In this document: positions 35,906 to 43,602 of the stretch, in pieces | How the letters are laid out: each line of letters opens with the position of its first letter | Position numbering within the stretch: the first letter of the stretch is position 1 | Assembly (NCBI GenBank): GCA_035636095.1 | Contig: DASPZU010000084.1 | Span: forward strand, 62,001 to 126,000 | Origin: Gp7-AA10 sp035636095 | GTDB taxonomy: Bacteria; Acidobacteriota; Thermoanaerobaculia; Gp7-AA8 | Reading direction: 5' to 3' | DNA: 64,000 nt | The notes under the pieces: model-generated | The model's database searches: none | The model's input: the letters and a program-made list of their open reading frames with translations, nothing else | What the model was told of the DNA's origin: nothing | Translations under genes and position numbers: made by a program

Positions 35906-36342
35906 AACTGATGGCGGAGATCATCCAAGGTCAGACTCTCTTCCACGCCAAGACCTCGGACAGCGTGCGCGATGCTGCGAAGATGATGAGCGAGAAAAAC
36001 GTCGGGGCGGTGGCGGTGCTCGATTCGGGGCGGCTGGTCGGGATTTTTTCCGAGCGCGATTTGATGAAGCGCGTCGTCGCCGCCGGTTTGAATCCGGAGA
36101 AAACGACCGTAGCGAACGTGATGACGAAAGATCTCGTCGTCGGCAAGCCGACTGACGACATCAACGCCGCGTTGCAGAAGATGCACTCGGTGGGATGCCG
36201 TCATCTGCCGGTGGTCGATTCCGGCAATCTGGTGGGAATGGTCTCGCTCCGCGATCTGCTGGAAATCGACGACGATACGCAGCGCAAACGCGTCAGCTTC
36301 CTGAACGAATTAGTCACCTACAGCCCGGATTACGAGACGTAG
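35902..36342 (+). CDS. CBS-domain pair protein
   Basis: A 146-residue protein built from two CBS domains: the first around AAKMMSEKNVGAVAVLDSG and IFSERDLMKRV, the second around NAALQKMHSVGCRHLPVVDS and MVSLRDLL. Stand-alone CBS pairs bind adenosyl nucleotides and regulate partners. Its ATG overlaps the sthA stop (ATGA), so it may modulate the transhydrogenase or simply share the transcript. The 3' end overlaps the opposing 77-residue ORF by 33 bp. Confidence 0.92.
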   Translation: MKLMAEIIQGQTLFHAKTSDSVRDAAKMMSEKNVGAVAVLDSGRLVGIFSERDLMKRVVAAGLNPEKTTVANVMTKDLVVGKPTDDINAALQKMHSVGCRHLPVVDSGNLVGMVSLRDLLEIDDDTQRKRVSFLNELVTYSPDYET

Positions 36343-36543
36343 CGAATCGCCCGTGACGTGAACGTTCGGCTGCAGTTCGAAGGCATCCTTGGTTTGTGCG
36401 CCCCCGATCAGCAGACAGAGACGCGCCAGCTCCTTGAAGGAGGCCGGCGGGCCCTCGATGGCGATGGCGTTCTCTTCGACGCGAATCGTCAGCGGCGCGC
36501 GCGCCAGCCCTTCCAGCGCCATGATGGCCAGGTCGTAGTTCAT
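36310..36543 (-). CDS. small hypothetical protein
   Basis: A 77-residue ORF with coherent secondary structure (LTIRVEENAIAIEGPPASFK, ELARLCLLIGG). Its ATG overlaps the queD stop by 4 bp (ATGA), so it is coupled to queD and is probably real. No family recognised. It is the last gene of the 41850-36310 minus-strand operon. Confidence 0.6.
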   Translation of the reverse strand: MNYDLAIMALEGLARAPLTIRVEENAIAIEGPPASFKELARLCLLIGGAQTKDAFELQPNVHVTGDSLRLVIRAVGD

Positions 36544-36953
36544 GCCTCGTCCTCGCCGCGATAGATCACTGAATTGTTCTCCGTTTCCTGCAGCGCGATT
36601 TCATAGAGCGATCCGTGCTGCATGGCCGGCGCGAGCTGCCGCCAGAACGCGCGGGCAAGGTTCTCGGCGGTCGGAATGACGCCGTGCAGAAATGGGACGT
36701 CCTCGTTGAGGTTCTTGTGATCGACGCGATCGACCACGTGCTCGCGAACGATGTCCTTCAGTTTCTTGAGATCGATCACCATTCCGGTCTCGGGATCGAC
36801 TTTCCCACGGACGCTGACCTGCATCGAGTAATTGTGGCCATGTCCGCCGGGGTTATCGCACTTGTCGTAGGTGCGGCGATTCCACTCCGCATTGAATTTC
36901 GGATTGTGAAGGCGGTGGGCTGCCGAAAATGTGAGCCTGGCAGTGATGATCAT
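36540..36953 (-). CDS. queD: 6-carboxytetrahydropterin synthase QueD
   Basis: A 137-residue member of the 6-pyruvoyl-tetrahydropterin synthase family. Zinc ligands are His in FSAAHRLH and both His in GGHGHNY; the catalytic Cys is in DKCDNPGG. MVIDLKKLKDIVREHVVDRV and a late ALQETENN complete the pattern. QueD makes the queuosine/7-deazaguanine precursor from dihydroneopterin triphosphate. The ATG at 36953, 2 bp after the pseudokinase stop, is chosen because upstream in-frame sequence lacks family similarity. No other queuosine gene is in the window. Confidence 0.93.
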   Translation of the reverse strand: MIITARLTFSAAHRLHNPKFNAEWNRRTYDKCDNPGGHGHNYSMQVSVRGKVDPETGMVIDLKKLKDIVREHVVDRVDHKNLNEDVPFLHGVIPTAENLARAFWRQLAPAMQHGSLYEIALQETENNSVIYRGEDEA

Positions 36954-36955
36954 GA

Positions 36956-39832
36956 TCAGAGCGTGACGCCGGCCAGCGCGCTGCGCACCTCGTTCTGCTG
37001 TGCCACCAGCCTTTCGCGAAGCCCCTGAAAATCCGCTTCGCTTTGCAGATATGCAAAAAGCGGGTTGGAGAGAATGTAGCTGGCGGTGGGCTCCTTGCGA
37101 TCGACCGCTTTCTTCAGCGCGTCGAGAACACGCGGGCTGTCGCCGCTGATGACGGCAACTTCGGCCACGGTGGTCCAATAGTCATCGCCCGGCTTGGACG
37201 CCGGCAACGCCGCGTTCAGCTCGGCATCGGCATCGGCTTTCGCTCCCGCCGATGCGGCGATATATGCCTTCAATATATGTAGGCCATAATTAGGATCTGT
37301 ATCTTGTAGCTTTTTCAGCTCGAGGTCGGCCATCTCATTGGAGTGCCGGAGCACGGCGCACTTTCCGATCTTCAACGCCAAGGACGGATTGTTCTGAACT
37401 TTTTCCTCGACCGTGTAGTAGGCCTGCGCGGCACTATCGATCTTGCCGGTCGCGAGAAGGAGGTCCGGTTGATGAATGATGGCGGCCGATGGTTGAGCCG
37501 ATAATCGCTGCAGCGCTGCCTCGAATTTTGCGGAGTCGTTGGCCGAGAATGCATAGCGGCCGATGACATTCAGCGCTTCGATGTCGGCCGGATTCTCTTT
37601 GAGAATCACGGCGTAGGTGCTGAGCGCAGTCGCGAGGTCGCCGATTTTCAACCCGAAGTGCGCCACCGTCCGCGCAGCCTCGAGGTTCTTTGGGTCGGAC
37701 GCAAAGACCTGCTTGGCGGCGCCGGCCGCCTCCGGCTCTTTTCCCTGGGCGCCGTAGAAGTGCATCGCGAACAGCGCCGTGGGCGGGAAATTCGGATCTT
37801 CCTTGATGGTCGCGCGAAGCGCCGCCTCGGTCTTCTTCGGGTCGTTGGCGGCGTTGGCGGTGACCGCGTCCGCGAAGGCGTTGTAAGCGGCCGCCGATGC
37901 GGCGGCAGGATGCTGCGGCAGTTTGAGGTCGTTCGAAACGTACTGGACGACGGCCTGGATTCCACTGGCGTTGTCGAGCATCGGCGTGGACGTCATGCCG
38001 GTCACGATCTCGGGACCGGTCGCACCACCGCGCACTGTAGCGGAATAGGCCGCTGCGTCAGGCGCGGCAGCATCGGCGATCCGAAGCTCGGGATACGCAC
38101 GGAGGACCTCGATCGATGCCAGGCGGACGACATTACCCCGATCGGCCAGGGTCGCGTCGGTACCGTCAACCGCGAACGGCTGCAGAAAGATTTTTCTCGG
38201 AGTCTCGGCAGTCGCGGGCTGCGGCGCCGTCGATGTCGGCTTCAAAACCGAAGCGGCATATGTCGGAGTGGAGCTCGCTTTCGGCTTCGACATCAGAAGC
38301 ACGGCCGCTCCGACGCCACCGCCGAGGATCACGACCGCGGCACCGGCGAGCATCATCATCTGCCGCTTCTTCTTGGCCCCAGCCGCTGCAACCGCGGCAG
38401 CCTCCGCTTCTTCTTCCTGGGCCTCCAGCTCCTCGACCTCTTCATCGACCACTGCCGGCTGGGCCGGCTGCGGCTCGGGCGCGACGATGGTATAGAGCTT
38501 CACGCCTGCCTTGGCGCCGCTATCGCGCAGCCGCACGCTTCCGCGTCCTCGCTTGGCGAAGTCCTCAGAGACGAACAGCTTCATCGGCGGAAGCGCTTGC
38601 AGGACTTCGATCGCCTTTGTCACGGCTGGACCGCCGACCGATCCATCCTTGACTTCGATGTCGCCGGCATGCAGGAGGAGTCGAACCGGAATCGGCTTCT
38701 CTCCCTGCTGCTCAGGCGAAAAGTCGAATTCACCTTTGCGTCCGGCCTCCAACGCACTGTCGACGCTTTTCAACTCCGCGATCATGCGTGGCCCGAAGGC
38801 ATCGAGCACTTCGCCGTCGAACAGATAAACGGCCTCACCGAGGATCTGCTGCATGCGGGCAGCGGCTTTGGCATGGTCGCCGGCGGACGGATCTTTCGCG
38901 ACGTCTGCCATGAAGAGGATGGCGCTGCGTGTCTTGGCGTCCTGCTGCCCAGCCGCTGCCGGCGTTGCTCCCTTTGCGATGTCGGAAGAGAACTTTGCAG
39001 CTTCCGGATCAGCCTTGGCGATGTCGTCCAGCAGTAATTTGTCGTCTTTGTATCGGCGGAAGGGATCCTTGAACAGGCAGCGTCCGATGACGCCGAGAAC
39101 TGCGTTGTCGATGTTTGGATTCGCGCCCTTCGGATTCGGCGGCTGCGACTCCACGATTTTTCTTCCCACCTCCGCGCCGTTCGCGCCTTGATAGGCCGGA
39201 CGTCCCGTCGCCGCTTCGTACAGCACCAGGCCGAGCGAAAAAATATCGGTTTGCGGTGAGGCAGGCTCATTGGAAATCTGTTCGGGCGCCATATACGCAA
39301 CGGCTTTCGGATCCGTCCCCCGCTGCTGGAATGCCGACGGCTGACCTGCACGCGCGAGCAAATTGCTCAGATTCAATCCTGCGACTTTCACCTGGCCCAC
39401 TTCCGTAACCAGAATCGAATCGCCCGCGATGTTGCCGTGGATCAGATTTCTCGCGTGCACCAACTTCAAGGCATCTGCGGCCTGATACGCGACGCGGAAG
39501 AAGTTTTTTCGATCGAGCGGACGGTTTCTCACCACCGCTGAGATCGCGTAGCCCTCCACCCAATCCATGATCATCACCAGCGCCTCGCCGGCCGCTGCAA
39601 TCTCGAGGATGTTGACCAGCGAGGTGTGATACAGCGCGGCAGCGACGCGGACGTCCCGCACCAGCGCATCGCGACGGCCCGGATCCTTCGGAAGCTGCCG
39701 CGAGAGGACCTTGATGGCGACTTTCTTCCCGCTGCGCGCGTCCTCGGCCCTCCAGACGGCGGGGCTCACACGCTCGCCCAGCCGGTAATTGAGCAGGGTA
39801 CTGCCCGGCGCGAATGGGTCTGCCGAGGACAT
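36956..39832 (-). CDS. membrane-anchored Ser/Thr pseudokinase with TPR-like extracytoplasmic region
   Basis: A 958-residue protein. The N-terminal 270 residues have the protein-kinase fold (Lys41 in KKVAIKVL, AYMAPEQIS, TDIFSLGLVLYEAATGRPAY). But the catalytic loop reads H132-G-N134 instead of HRD, the DFG motif is replaced by A151-G-L153, and the glycine-rich loop is absent (LGERVSPAVW). It should thus be catalytically dead. A further domain, an acidic linker (EEVEELEAQEEE) and one membrane helix (about 505-525) precede a long region with FlgO/TolB-like and TPR-like repeats. TATAAT lies 6 bases before the ATG. It follows the biotin carrier gene by 18 bp. Confidence 0.88.
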   Translation of the reverse strand: MSSADPFAPGSTLLNYRLGERVSPAVWRAEDARSGKKVAIKVLSRQLPKDPGRRDALVRDVRVAAALYHTSLVNILEIAAAGEALVMIMDWVEGYAISAVVRNRPLDRKNFFRVAYQAADALKLVHARNLIHGNIAGDSILVTEVGQVKVAGLNLSNLLARAGQPSAFQQRGTDPKAVAYMAPEQISNEPASPQTDIFSLGLVLYEAATGRPAYQGANGAEVGRKIVESQPPNPKGANPNIDNAVLGVIGRCLFKDPFRRYKDDKLLLDDIAKADPEAAKFSSDIAKGATPAAAGQQDAKTRSAILFMADVAKDPSAGDHAKAAARMQQILGEAVYLFDGEVLDAFGPRMIAELKSVDSALEAGRKGEFDFSPEQQGEKPIPVRLLLHAGDIEVKDGSVGGPAVTKAIEVLQALPPMKLFVSEDFAKRGRGSVRLRDSGAKAGVKLYTIVAPEPQPAQPAVVDEEVEELEAQEEEAEAAAVAAAGAKKKRQMMMLAGAAVVILGGGVGAAVLLMSKPKASSTPTYAASVLKPTSTAPQPATAETPRKIFLQPFAVDGTDATLADRGNVVRLASIEVLRAYPELRIADAAAPDAAAYSATVRGGATGPEIVTGMTSTPMLDNASGIQAVVQYVSNDLKLPQHPAAASAAAYNAFADAVTANAANDPKKTEAALRATIKEDPNFPPTALFAMHFYGAQGKEPEAAGAAKQVFASDPKNLEAARTVAHFGLKIGDLATALSTYAVILKENPADIEALNVIGRYAFSANDSAKFEAALQRLSAQPSAAIIHQPDLLLATGKIDSAAQAYYTVEEKVQNNPSLALKIGKCAVLRHSNEMADLELKKLQDTDPNYGLHILKAYIAASAGAKADADAELNAALPASKPGDDYWTTVAEVAVISGDSPRVLDALKKAVDRKEPTASYILSNPLFAYLQSEADFQGLRERLVAQQNEVRSALAGVTL
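37261..37320 (-). other. AT-rich rare-codon island inside pseudokinase gene
   Basis: 20 of 60 bases are G or C, against a GC-rich surrounding gene. Encoded peptide LKKLQDTDPNYGLHILKAYI; codons CTA, ATA, ACA, CAA, TAT cluster here. Confidence 0.7.
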
Positions 39833-39838
39833 GAGACG

Positions 39839-39844
39839 ATTATA
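39839..39844 (-). promoter_or_regulatory. TATAAT box for leaderless pseudokinase transcript
   Basis: Read on the minus strand, a perfect TATAAT ends six bases before the ATG at 39832. No -35 match is evident and no Shine-Dalgarno sequence is present. Confidence 0.55.
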
Positions 39845-39850
39845 TTTGAG

Positions 39851-40360
39851 TCATTGGTCGAGCGGCGCGAGATGCACGAGCTCGGCGCCACTTTCCACGG
39901 TCTGTCCCGCCTCGACGAACACCTGATCCACGACGCCATCCGCGGGCGCCTGAATCTCATTTTCCATCTTCATCGCTTCCAGAACCAGCAGCGACGCTCC
40001 CTTGCGCACCGATTCGCCCTTCTTGATGGCCACCCGCACGATGCGGCCGGGCATCAAGGCCCGAATGACGCCACCGCCGCCCAGCTCGTCCTCGCGGCCC
40101 TTGCGCCTAAGCGAGAGCGGATCGGTGATGTCGACGTGAATGATCGAGTCGGCCAGGCTGATCTGATGCATGGTGCCGTCGCGATCATGGACCAGTGTCA
40201 ATTGCGTCCCGTCCTCGAGTCGCAGCGAACGCAGATACGGCCCTGCGTTCACGACATCAGCGACCAGCCAGCGATCGCCAAGGCGCACCCGATACGCGCT
40301 TCCATGACCTTCGACTTCGATGGGAATCTCTTCGCCGCCATGCCGGGCGATGAATCTCAC
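39851..40360 (-). CDS. biotin carboxyl carrier subunit of acyl-CoA carboxylase
   Basis: A 169-residue protein whose C-terminal 70 residues form a biotinyl domain with the biotinylated Lys in EAMKMENEIQAP, preceded by IRALMPGRIVRVAIKKGESV. The N-terminal part (YRVRLGDRWLVADVVNAGPY) resembles the linker domain of acetyl/propionyl-CoA carboxylase alpha chains. The GTG start overlaps the stop of the carboxylase gene (GTGA). With the biotin carboxylase it forms the first half-reaction; no carboxyltransferase gene is in the window. Confidence 0.92.
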   Translation of the reverse strand: MRFIARHGGEEIPIEVEGHGSAYRVRLGDRWLVADVVNAGPYLRSLRLEDGTQLTLVHDRDGTMHQISLADSIIHVDITDPLSLRRKGREDELGGGGVIRALMPGRIVRVAIKKGESVRKGASLLVLEAMKMENEIQAPADGVVDQVFVEAGQTVESGAELVHLAPLDQ

Positions 40361-41850
40361 GAACGATCCTTCAGCGCCTCGAGGCGGCCGGCCTGCTTCC
40401 ACGCCGAGTTGTCCTGCTGCGGCACCCGAATCTGCTGCGATTCTTCGAAAGCCAGGATGGCCGCGGCCGCGATGGCGGCGTCGACGTGACCATTGCCGCC
40501 GCGCTCGCGGGTCAGTTCCGCGAGATTTCTGTCGATAAAGCCGGTATCGAAATTTGCTCTCAAGAAATCTGCATGATCCATGAGGGCTGTAAAGAACGGA
40601 ATGGTCGTCTCGATCCCTTCCACCCGATACTCGATCAGCGCACGTTTCATGCGCGCGATGGTCTCCGTGCGCGTAGCGGCGTGACAGATCAGCTTCGAGA
40701 GCATCGAATCGTAGAAAACCGGCACGTTGTAGCCGGCGTAAACGCCGTTGTCGTTGCGAACGCCCGGTCCTTGCGGAAGATTGATGTATCGGATGAGGCC
40801 CGGCGACGGTGCGAAGTGGCGCACCGGATCTTCGGCGTAGATGCGGCACTCGATGGCATGGCCGCTGGGCGTCATCCGATCGCGTGCCAGCGTGATCTTT
40901 TCGCCGCGCGCGATTCTGAGCTGTTCCTTCACCAGATCAACGCCCCAAACCATTTCCGTCACCGGATGCTCAACCTGCAAACGGGTGTTCATCTCCAGGA
41001 AGTAGAACTGCCGATCGGGTCCCATCAGCATCTCGATCGTTCCGGCGGAGTAGTAATTGACGGCTTTCGCCGCTCGGACGGCTGCTTCGCCGAGTGTTCG
41101 ACGCAGCTCTTCGTCGACGACGGTCGAGGGACACTCCTCCACCACCTTCTGATGGCGGCGCTGCAGCGTGCACTCGCGCTCGCCGACATCGATGATGGTC
41201 CCGTGCTGATCGCCCAGCACCTGCACTTCGATGTGCCGCGGCGAGGCAACGAACTTTTCGGCGTAGACAGCGCCGTCTCCGAAAAATGATTGCGCTTCGC
41301 TGGTCACGCGCTCAAACGCGTTTCGAAGATCCTCCTGGCGTTCGACGAAGCGAAGACCCTTCCCGCCCCCGCCTGCGCTGGCCTTGACCATGATCGGAAA
41401 TCCGGCCTGGCGCGCGAAAGCCGCGATTTCGTCGAATGAACCCACCGGTTCGGTCAGACCGGGAACGACGGGCACGCCGGCGGCCTTCATGCTTTGGCGC
41501 GATTTGATTTTCGATCCCATGGCCTCGATCGACTCCGGCGATGGTCCGATGAAGGTGATGCCGGCGTCGCGACACGCTCGCGCGAAGGCCGCGTTCTCGG
41601 CCAGAAAACCATAGCCGGGGTGGATGGCATCGGCACCGGTCTTCTTGGCGGCGTCGAGAATGCGATCGATGCGCAGATAGCTCTCCCGCGAGGGCGGAGG
41701 CCCCACCGGCATGGCCTGATCGGCGTAGAGGACGTGGAGCGCCGCGCGGTCGGCGTCGGAGTAAACCGCGACGGTCGAATACCCCAGCTCGCGGCAGGCG
41801 CGGATGACGCGAACCGCAATCTCGCCGCGATTGGCGATCAAAACCTTCAC
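40357..41850 (-). CDS. acetyl/propionyl-CoA carboxylase, biotin carboxylase subunit
   Basis: A 497-residue ATP-grasp enzyme that carboxylates biotin. Visible motifs are VLIANRGEIAVRVIRACREL, IHPGYGFLAENA, the ATP loop KASAGGGGKGLRFV, the HIEVQVLGDQHG block, the catalytic-site EMNTRLQVEHPVTE and IECRIYAEDP. The C-terminal extension beyond 450 residues is typical of acyl-CoA carboxylase alpha subunits. The start is GTG at 41850: family similarity begins there, and TACAAT lies 8 bases upstream. It diverges from a 106-residue gene with a 25-bp gap. Confidence 0.94.
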   Translation of the reverse strand: MKVLIANRGEIAVRVIRACRELGYSTVAVYSDADRAALHVLYADQAMPVGPPPSRESYLRIDRILDAAKKTGADAIHPGYGFLAENAAFARACRDAGITFIGPSPESIEAMGSKIKSRQSMKAAGVPVVPGLTEPVGSFDEIAAFARQAGFPIMVKASAGGGGKGLRFVERQEDLRNAFERVTSEAQSFFGDGAVYAEKFVASPRHIEVQVLGDQHGTIIDVGERECTLQRRHQKVVEECPSTVVDEELRRTLGEAAVRAAKAVNYYSAGTIEMLMGPDRQFYFLEMNTRLQVEHPVTEMVWGVDLVKEQLRIARGEKITLARDRMTPSGHAIECRIYAEDPVRHFAPSPGLIRYINLPQGPGVRNDNGVYAGYNVPVFYDSMLSKLICHAATRTETIARMKRALIEYRVEGIETTIPFFTALMDHADFLRANFDTGFIDRNLAELTRERGGNGHVDAAIAAAAILAFEESQQIRVPQQDNSAWKQAGRLEALKDRS

Positions 41851-41875
41851 GGCCCGCCATTGTATGATGCGCCGC
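41851..41875. promoter_or_regulatory. 25-bp bidirectional leaderless promoter
   Basis: The centre reads ATTGTATGAT. Plus strand: TATGAT (41863-41868), 7 bases before ATG 41876. Minus strand: TACAAT (41864-41859), 8 bases before GTG 41850. The two -10 boxes overlap by two bases; neither gene has a Shine-Dalgarno sequence. Confidence 0.6.
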
Positions 41876-42196
41876 ATGGCGACCGAGTCCGTGAAGGACC
41901 AGCGGCAACAGATCCTCTCCGGCGTGGTCGAGACGCTGTTGCGCGATCTGAAGGAAGGCAATGGCGATCGCGATCGGCGGCGTCAGGTCGAGGAGTGGAT
42001 GCGGTCGCTGGCCGAGAAATATCCCGAATTCAAGATCGAGGTCGGCCTGCGCGACTACTACCTCGCCGAAGCCGATCGGCTGCGCGGCGAATTCGATAAA
42101 GCCACCGACCTCACCGAGCGCCTCTCCCTCGGCCGCAACATCGAAGCGTTTCTCGATCGAGCCGCCGATTACGAGCGTCGTATCGGGGAGCGATAA
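41876..42196 (+). CDS. hypothetical helical protein
   Basis: A 106-residue, highly charged, mostly helical protein (KDQRQQILSGVVETLLRDLK, EVGLRDYYLAEADRLRGEFD). The start at 41876 is set by the TATGAT box 7 bases upstream and by in-frame sequence before it being antisense to the carboxylase gene. No family is recognised. It stands alone on the plus strand, divergent from the biotin carboxylase gene. Confidence 0.6.
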   Translation: MATESVKDQRQQILSGVVETLLRDLKEGNGDRDRRRQVEEWMRSLAEKYPEFKIEVGLRDYYLAEADRLRGEFDKATDLTERLSLGRNIEAFLDRAADYERRIGER

Positions 42197-42211
42197 CCGC
42201 CCTCCCGCCCG

Positions 42212-42390
42212 GTTAGGACGTTGGGATGGTGGGGATGTCCCGGTCCCACACGGAGACGCATTCATGGCGCCAAGTCAGGTGGTGTCGAACACCAGGTAGG
42301 AATCGTCGGCCGCGCGAAAGAGGACGTCGTGGGTGTACTCGTCCTGGACATCGTCCTAACATCCCAACCGCCTAACGTCCCAACCGGGTT
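42212..42390. repeat. inverted/tandem repeats flanking a gene remnant
   Basis: GGTTAGGACGTTGGGATGG at the left and two tandem copies of CCTAAC(A/G)TCCCAACCG (about 42355-42386) at the right are inverted relative to each other. They bracket about 120 bp of otherwise gene-free sequence between the 106-residue gene and the tRNA. No transposase or known element is visible. Confidence 0.5.
42275..42355 (-). pseudogene. 26-codon C-terminal gene remnant
   Basis: One minus-strand frame reads DDVQDEYTHDVLFRAADDSY then LVFDTT and a TGA stop, with GC-ending codons typical of real genes here. A TAG stands immediately upstream and no start codon exists. It looks like the tail of a lost gene; family unknown. 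Confidence 0.4.
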
Positions 42391-42399
42391 GGGTGGGGG

Positions 42400-42484
<85 letters not shown>

Positions 42485-42490
42485 AATGAA

Positions 42491-42778
42491 CTATCGCTTC
42501 GGTGCCGGCGCGGCCGGAGCCGGCCGGTTGCCCATCACCGACGATCGCGGGCGGGCCTGCAGGACCGCCAGGGCCATCGACGTGATAACAAACAGGATGA
42601 AAAATGTAGTCGTCAATTTGTGCAAAAGCGTCGTCGCGCCGCGCGCGCCGAACGCCGTCTGCGAGCCGCCTCCGCCGAACGCGCCGGCCAGATCGGCCCC
42701 CTTCCCCTGCTGGACCAAAACGACCAGGATCAAAAAGACGCTGATGATGACGTGCAAGATCACGAGAACGACGGTCAT
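42491..42778 (-). CDS. secG: preprotein translocase subunit SecG
   Basis: A 95-residue protein with two membrane helices (VVLVILHVIISVFLILVVLV and TTTFFILFVITSMALAVL). Between them is the SecG hallmark LVQQGKGADLAGAFGGGGSQ followed by FGARGATTLLHKLT. SecG assists SecYEG export. It is encoded between tpiA and tRNA-Leu, all on the minus strand. Confidence 0.96.
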   Translation of the reverse strand: MTVVLVILHVIISVFLILVVLVQQGKGADLAGAFGGGGSQTAFGARGATTLLHKLTTTFFILFVITSMALAVLQARPRSSVMGNRPAPAAPAPKR

Positions 42779-42834
42779 GGAGACTCCGACAACGAACGGT
42801 GGCCGCGAATTCTTCCCCGAAATCGCCGCGGCCG

Positions 42835-43572
42835 TCAAGCGCGAGGCAGTTGCGCTACCCCCGCGCAAATCATTGAAAACTTGAGGCAATCGAGGCTCGC
42901 TCCGCCGACCAGGTATCCGTCGATCCTGCCGTTGGTGCCGAGGTCCTCGAGGTTTTCGGTGGTTACGCTGCCGCCGTAGAGAATCGGCGCGGTCCGGTGC
43001 CGGGCGGGCCAGAAGCGCGACAGCGCCTCGCGAATGTCGTCCACCATCTCGGCCACCATTGCCCCGGTCGCGTTTCGCCCTGTTCCGATCGCCCAGATCG
43101 GCTCGTACGCGATCAGCACCTGTGCAGCTCGCTCCAGCCCCGGAACAGCCGTCAACTTGATCTGATTGGCAACGAAAATCGCTGCCTGTCCCGAATCGCG
43201 GACCTTCTGATTCTCGCCAACGCACAGAATCGGCGTGAGTCCCGCCTCGACTGCGACCGTCAACTTCCGGGCGATCCATGCGTCGTCTTCGCCGAAAAGC
43301 GTTCGCCGCTCGGAATGACCGATGATGACGAAGGCAGCGCCGCAGTCGCGCAACATGTCCGCCGATACCTCGCCCGTGAACGCGCCGGCGCGCTGATCGG
43401 CGCAGTTCTGTCCGGCCAGCGCGATCTTGCCGGCCATCTCTTTCAGATAAGGAAAGGGCGGAGCGACGACGACGTGCGTACCAACAGGCGGACGCAGATT
43501 TTGCAGATAGGCCGCAATGCCGTCGGGCGGCAGGTTCATCTTCCAGTTCGCGACGGCGTACCGGCCGGGCAT
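42835..43572 (-). CDS. tpiA: triosephosphate isomerase
   Basis: A 245-residue TIM-barrel enzyme of glycolysis interconverting dihydroxyacetone phosphate and glyceraldehyde 3-phosphate. It has the Asn/Lys motif YAVANWKMN, catalytic His in IIGHSERRTLFGE, catalytic Glu in LIAYEPIWAIGTGR and the phosphate-binding ILYGGSVTTENL. The start at MPGRYAVANWK is chosen; an upstream ATG would run antisense into the divergent gene. TACACT 9 bases before the ATG may be its -10 box. Confidence 0.97.
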   Translation of the reverse strand: MPGRYAVANWKMNLPPDGIAAYLQNLRPPVGTHVVVAPPFPYLKEMAGKIALAGQNCADQRAGAFTGEVSADMLRDCGAAFVIIGHSERRTLFGEDDAWIARKLTVAVEAGLTPILCVGENQKVRDSGQAAIFVANQIKLTAVPGLERAAQVLIAYEPIWAIGTGRNATGAMVAEMVDDIREALSRFWPARHRTAPILYGGSVTTENLEDLGTNGRIDGYLVGGASLDCLKFSMICAGVAQLPRA

Positions 43573-43589
43573 GTCCGCGTCAGTGTACC

Positions 43590-43595
43590 TATAAT
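43590..43595 (+). promoter_or_regulatory. TATAAT box for leaderless glycan-operon transcript
   Basis: A perfect TATAAT ends 7 bases before the ATG at 43603. It lies in the 30-bp gap to divergent tpiA. No Shine-Dalgarno sequence and no clear -35 box. Confidence 0.6.
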
Positions 43596-43602
43596 CGATA
43601 CG

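Noticed and set aside
36956..39832. Calling the kinase-fold protein an active Ser/Thr kinase
   Set aside because: HRD reads HGN, DFG is absent and the glycine-rich loop is lost; only the fold landmarks remain.
41804..41875. Upstream start for the 106-residue protein
   Set aside because: That extension is antisense to the biotin carboxylase start; the -10 box and composition favour ATG 41876.
42212..42390. CRISPR-like or integron attC interpretation of the repeats near tRNA-Leu
   Set aside because: Only two tandem copies plus one inverted copy, no spacers of regular length, no cas or integrase genes.
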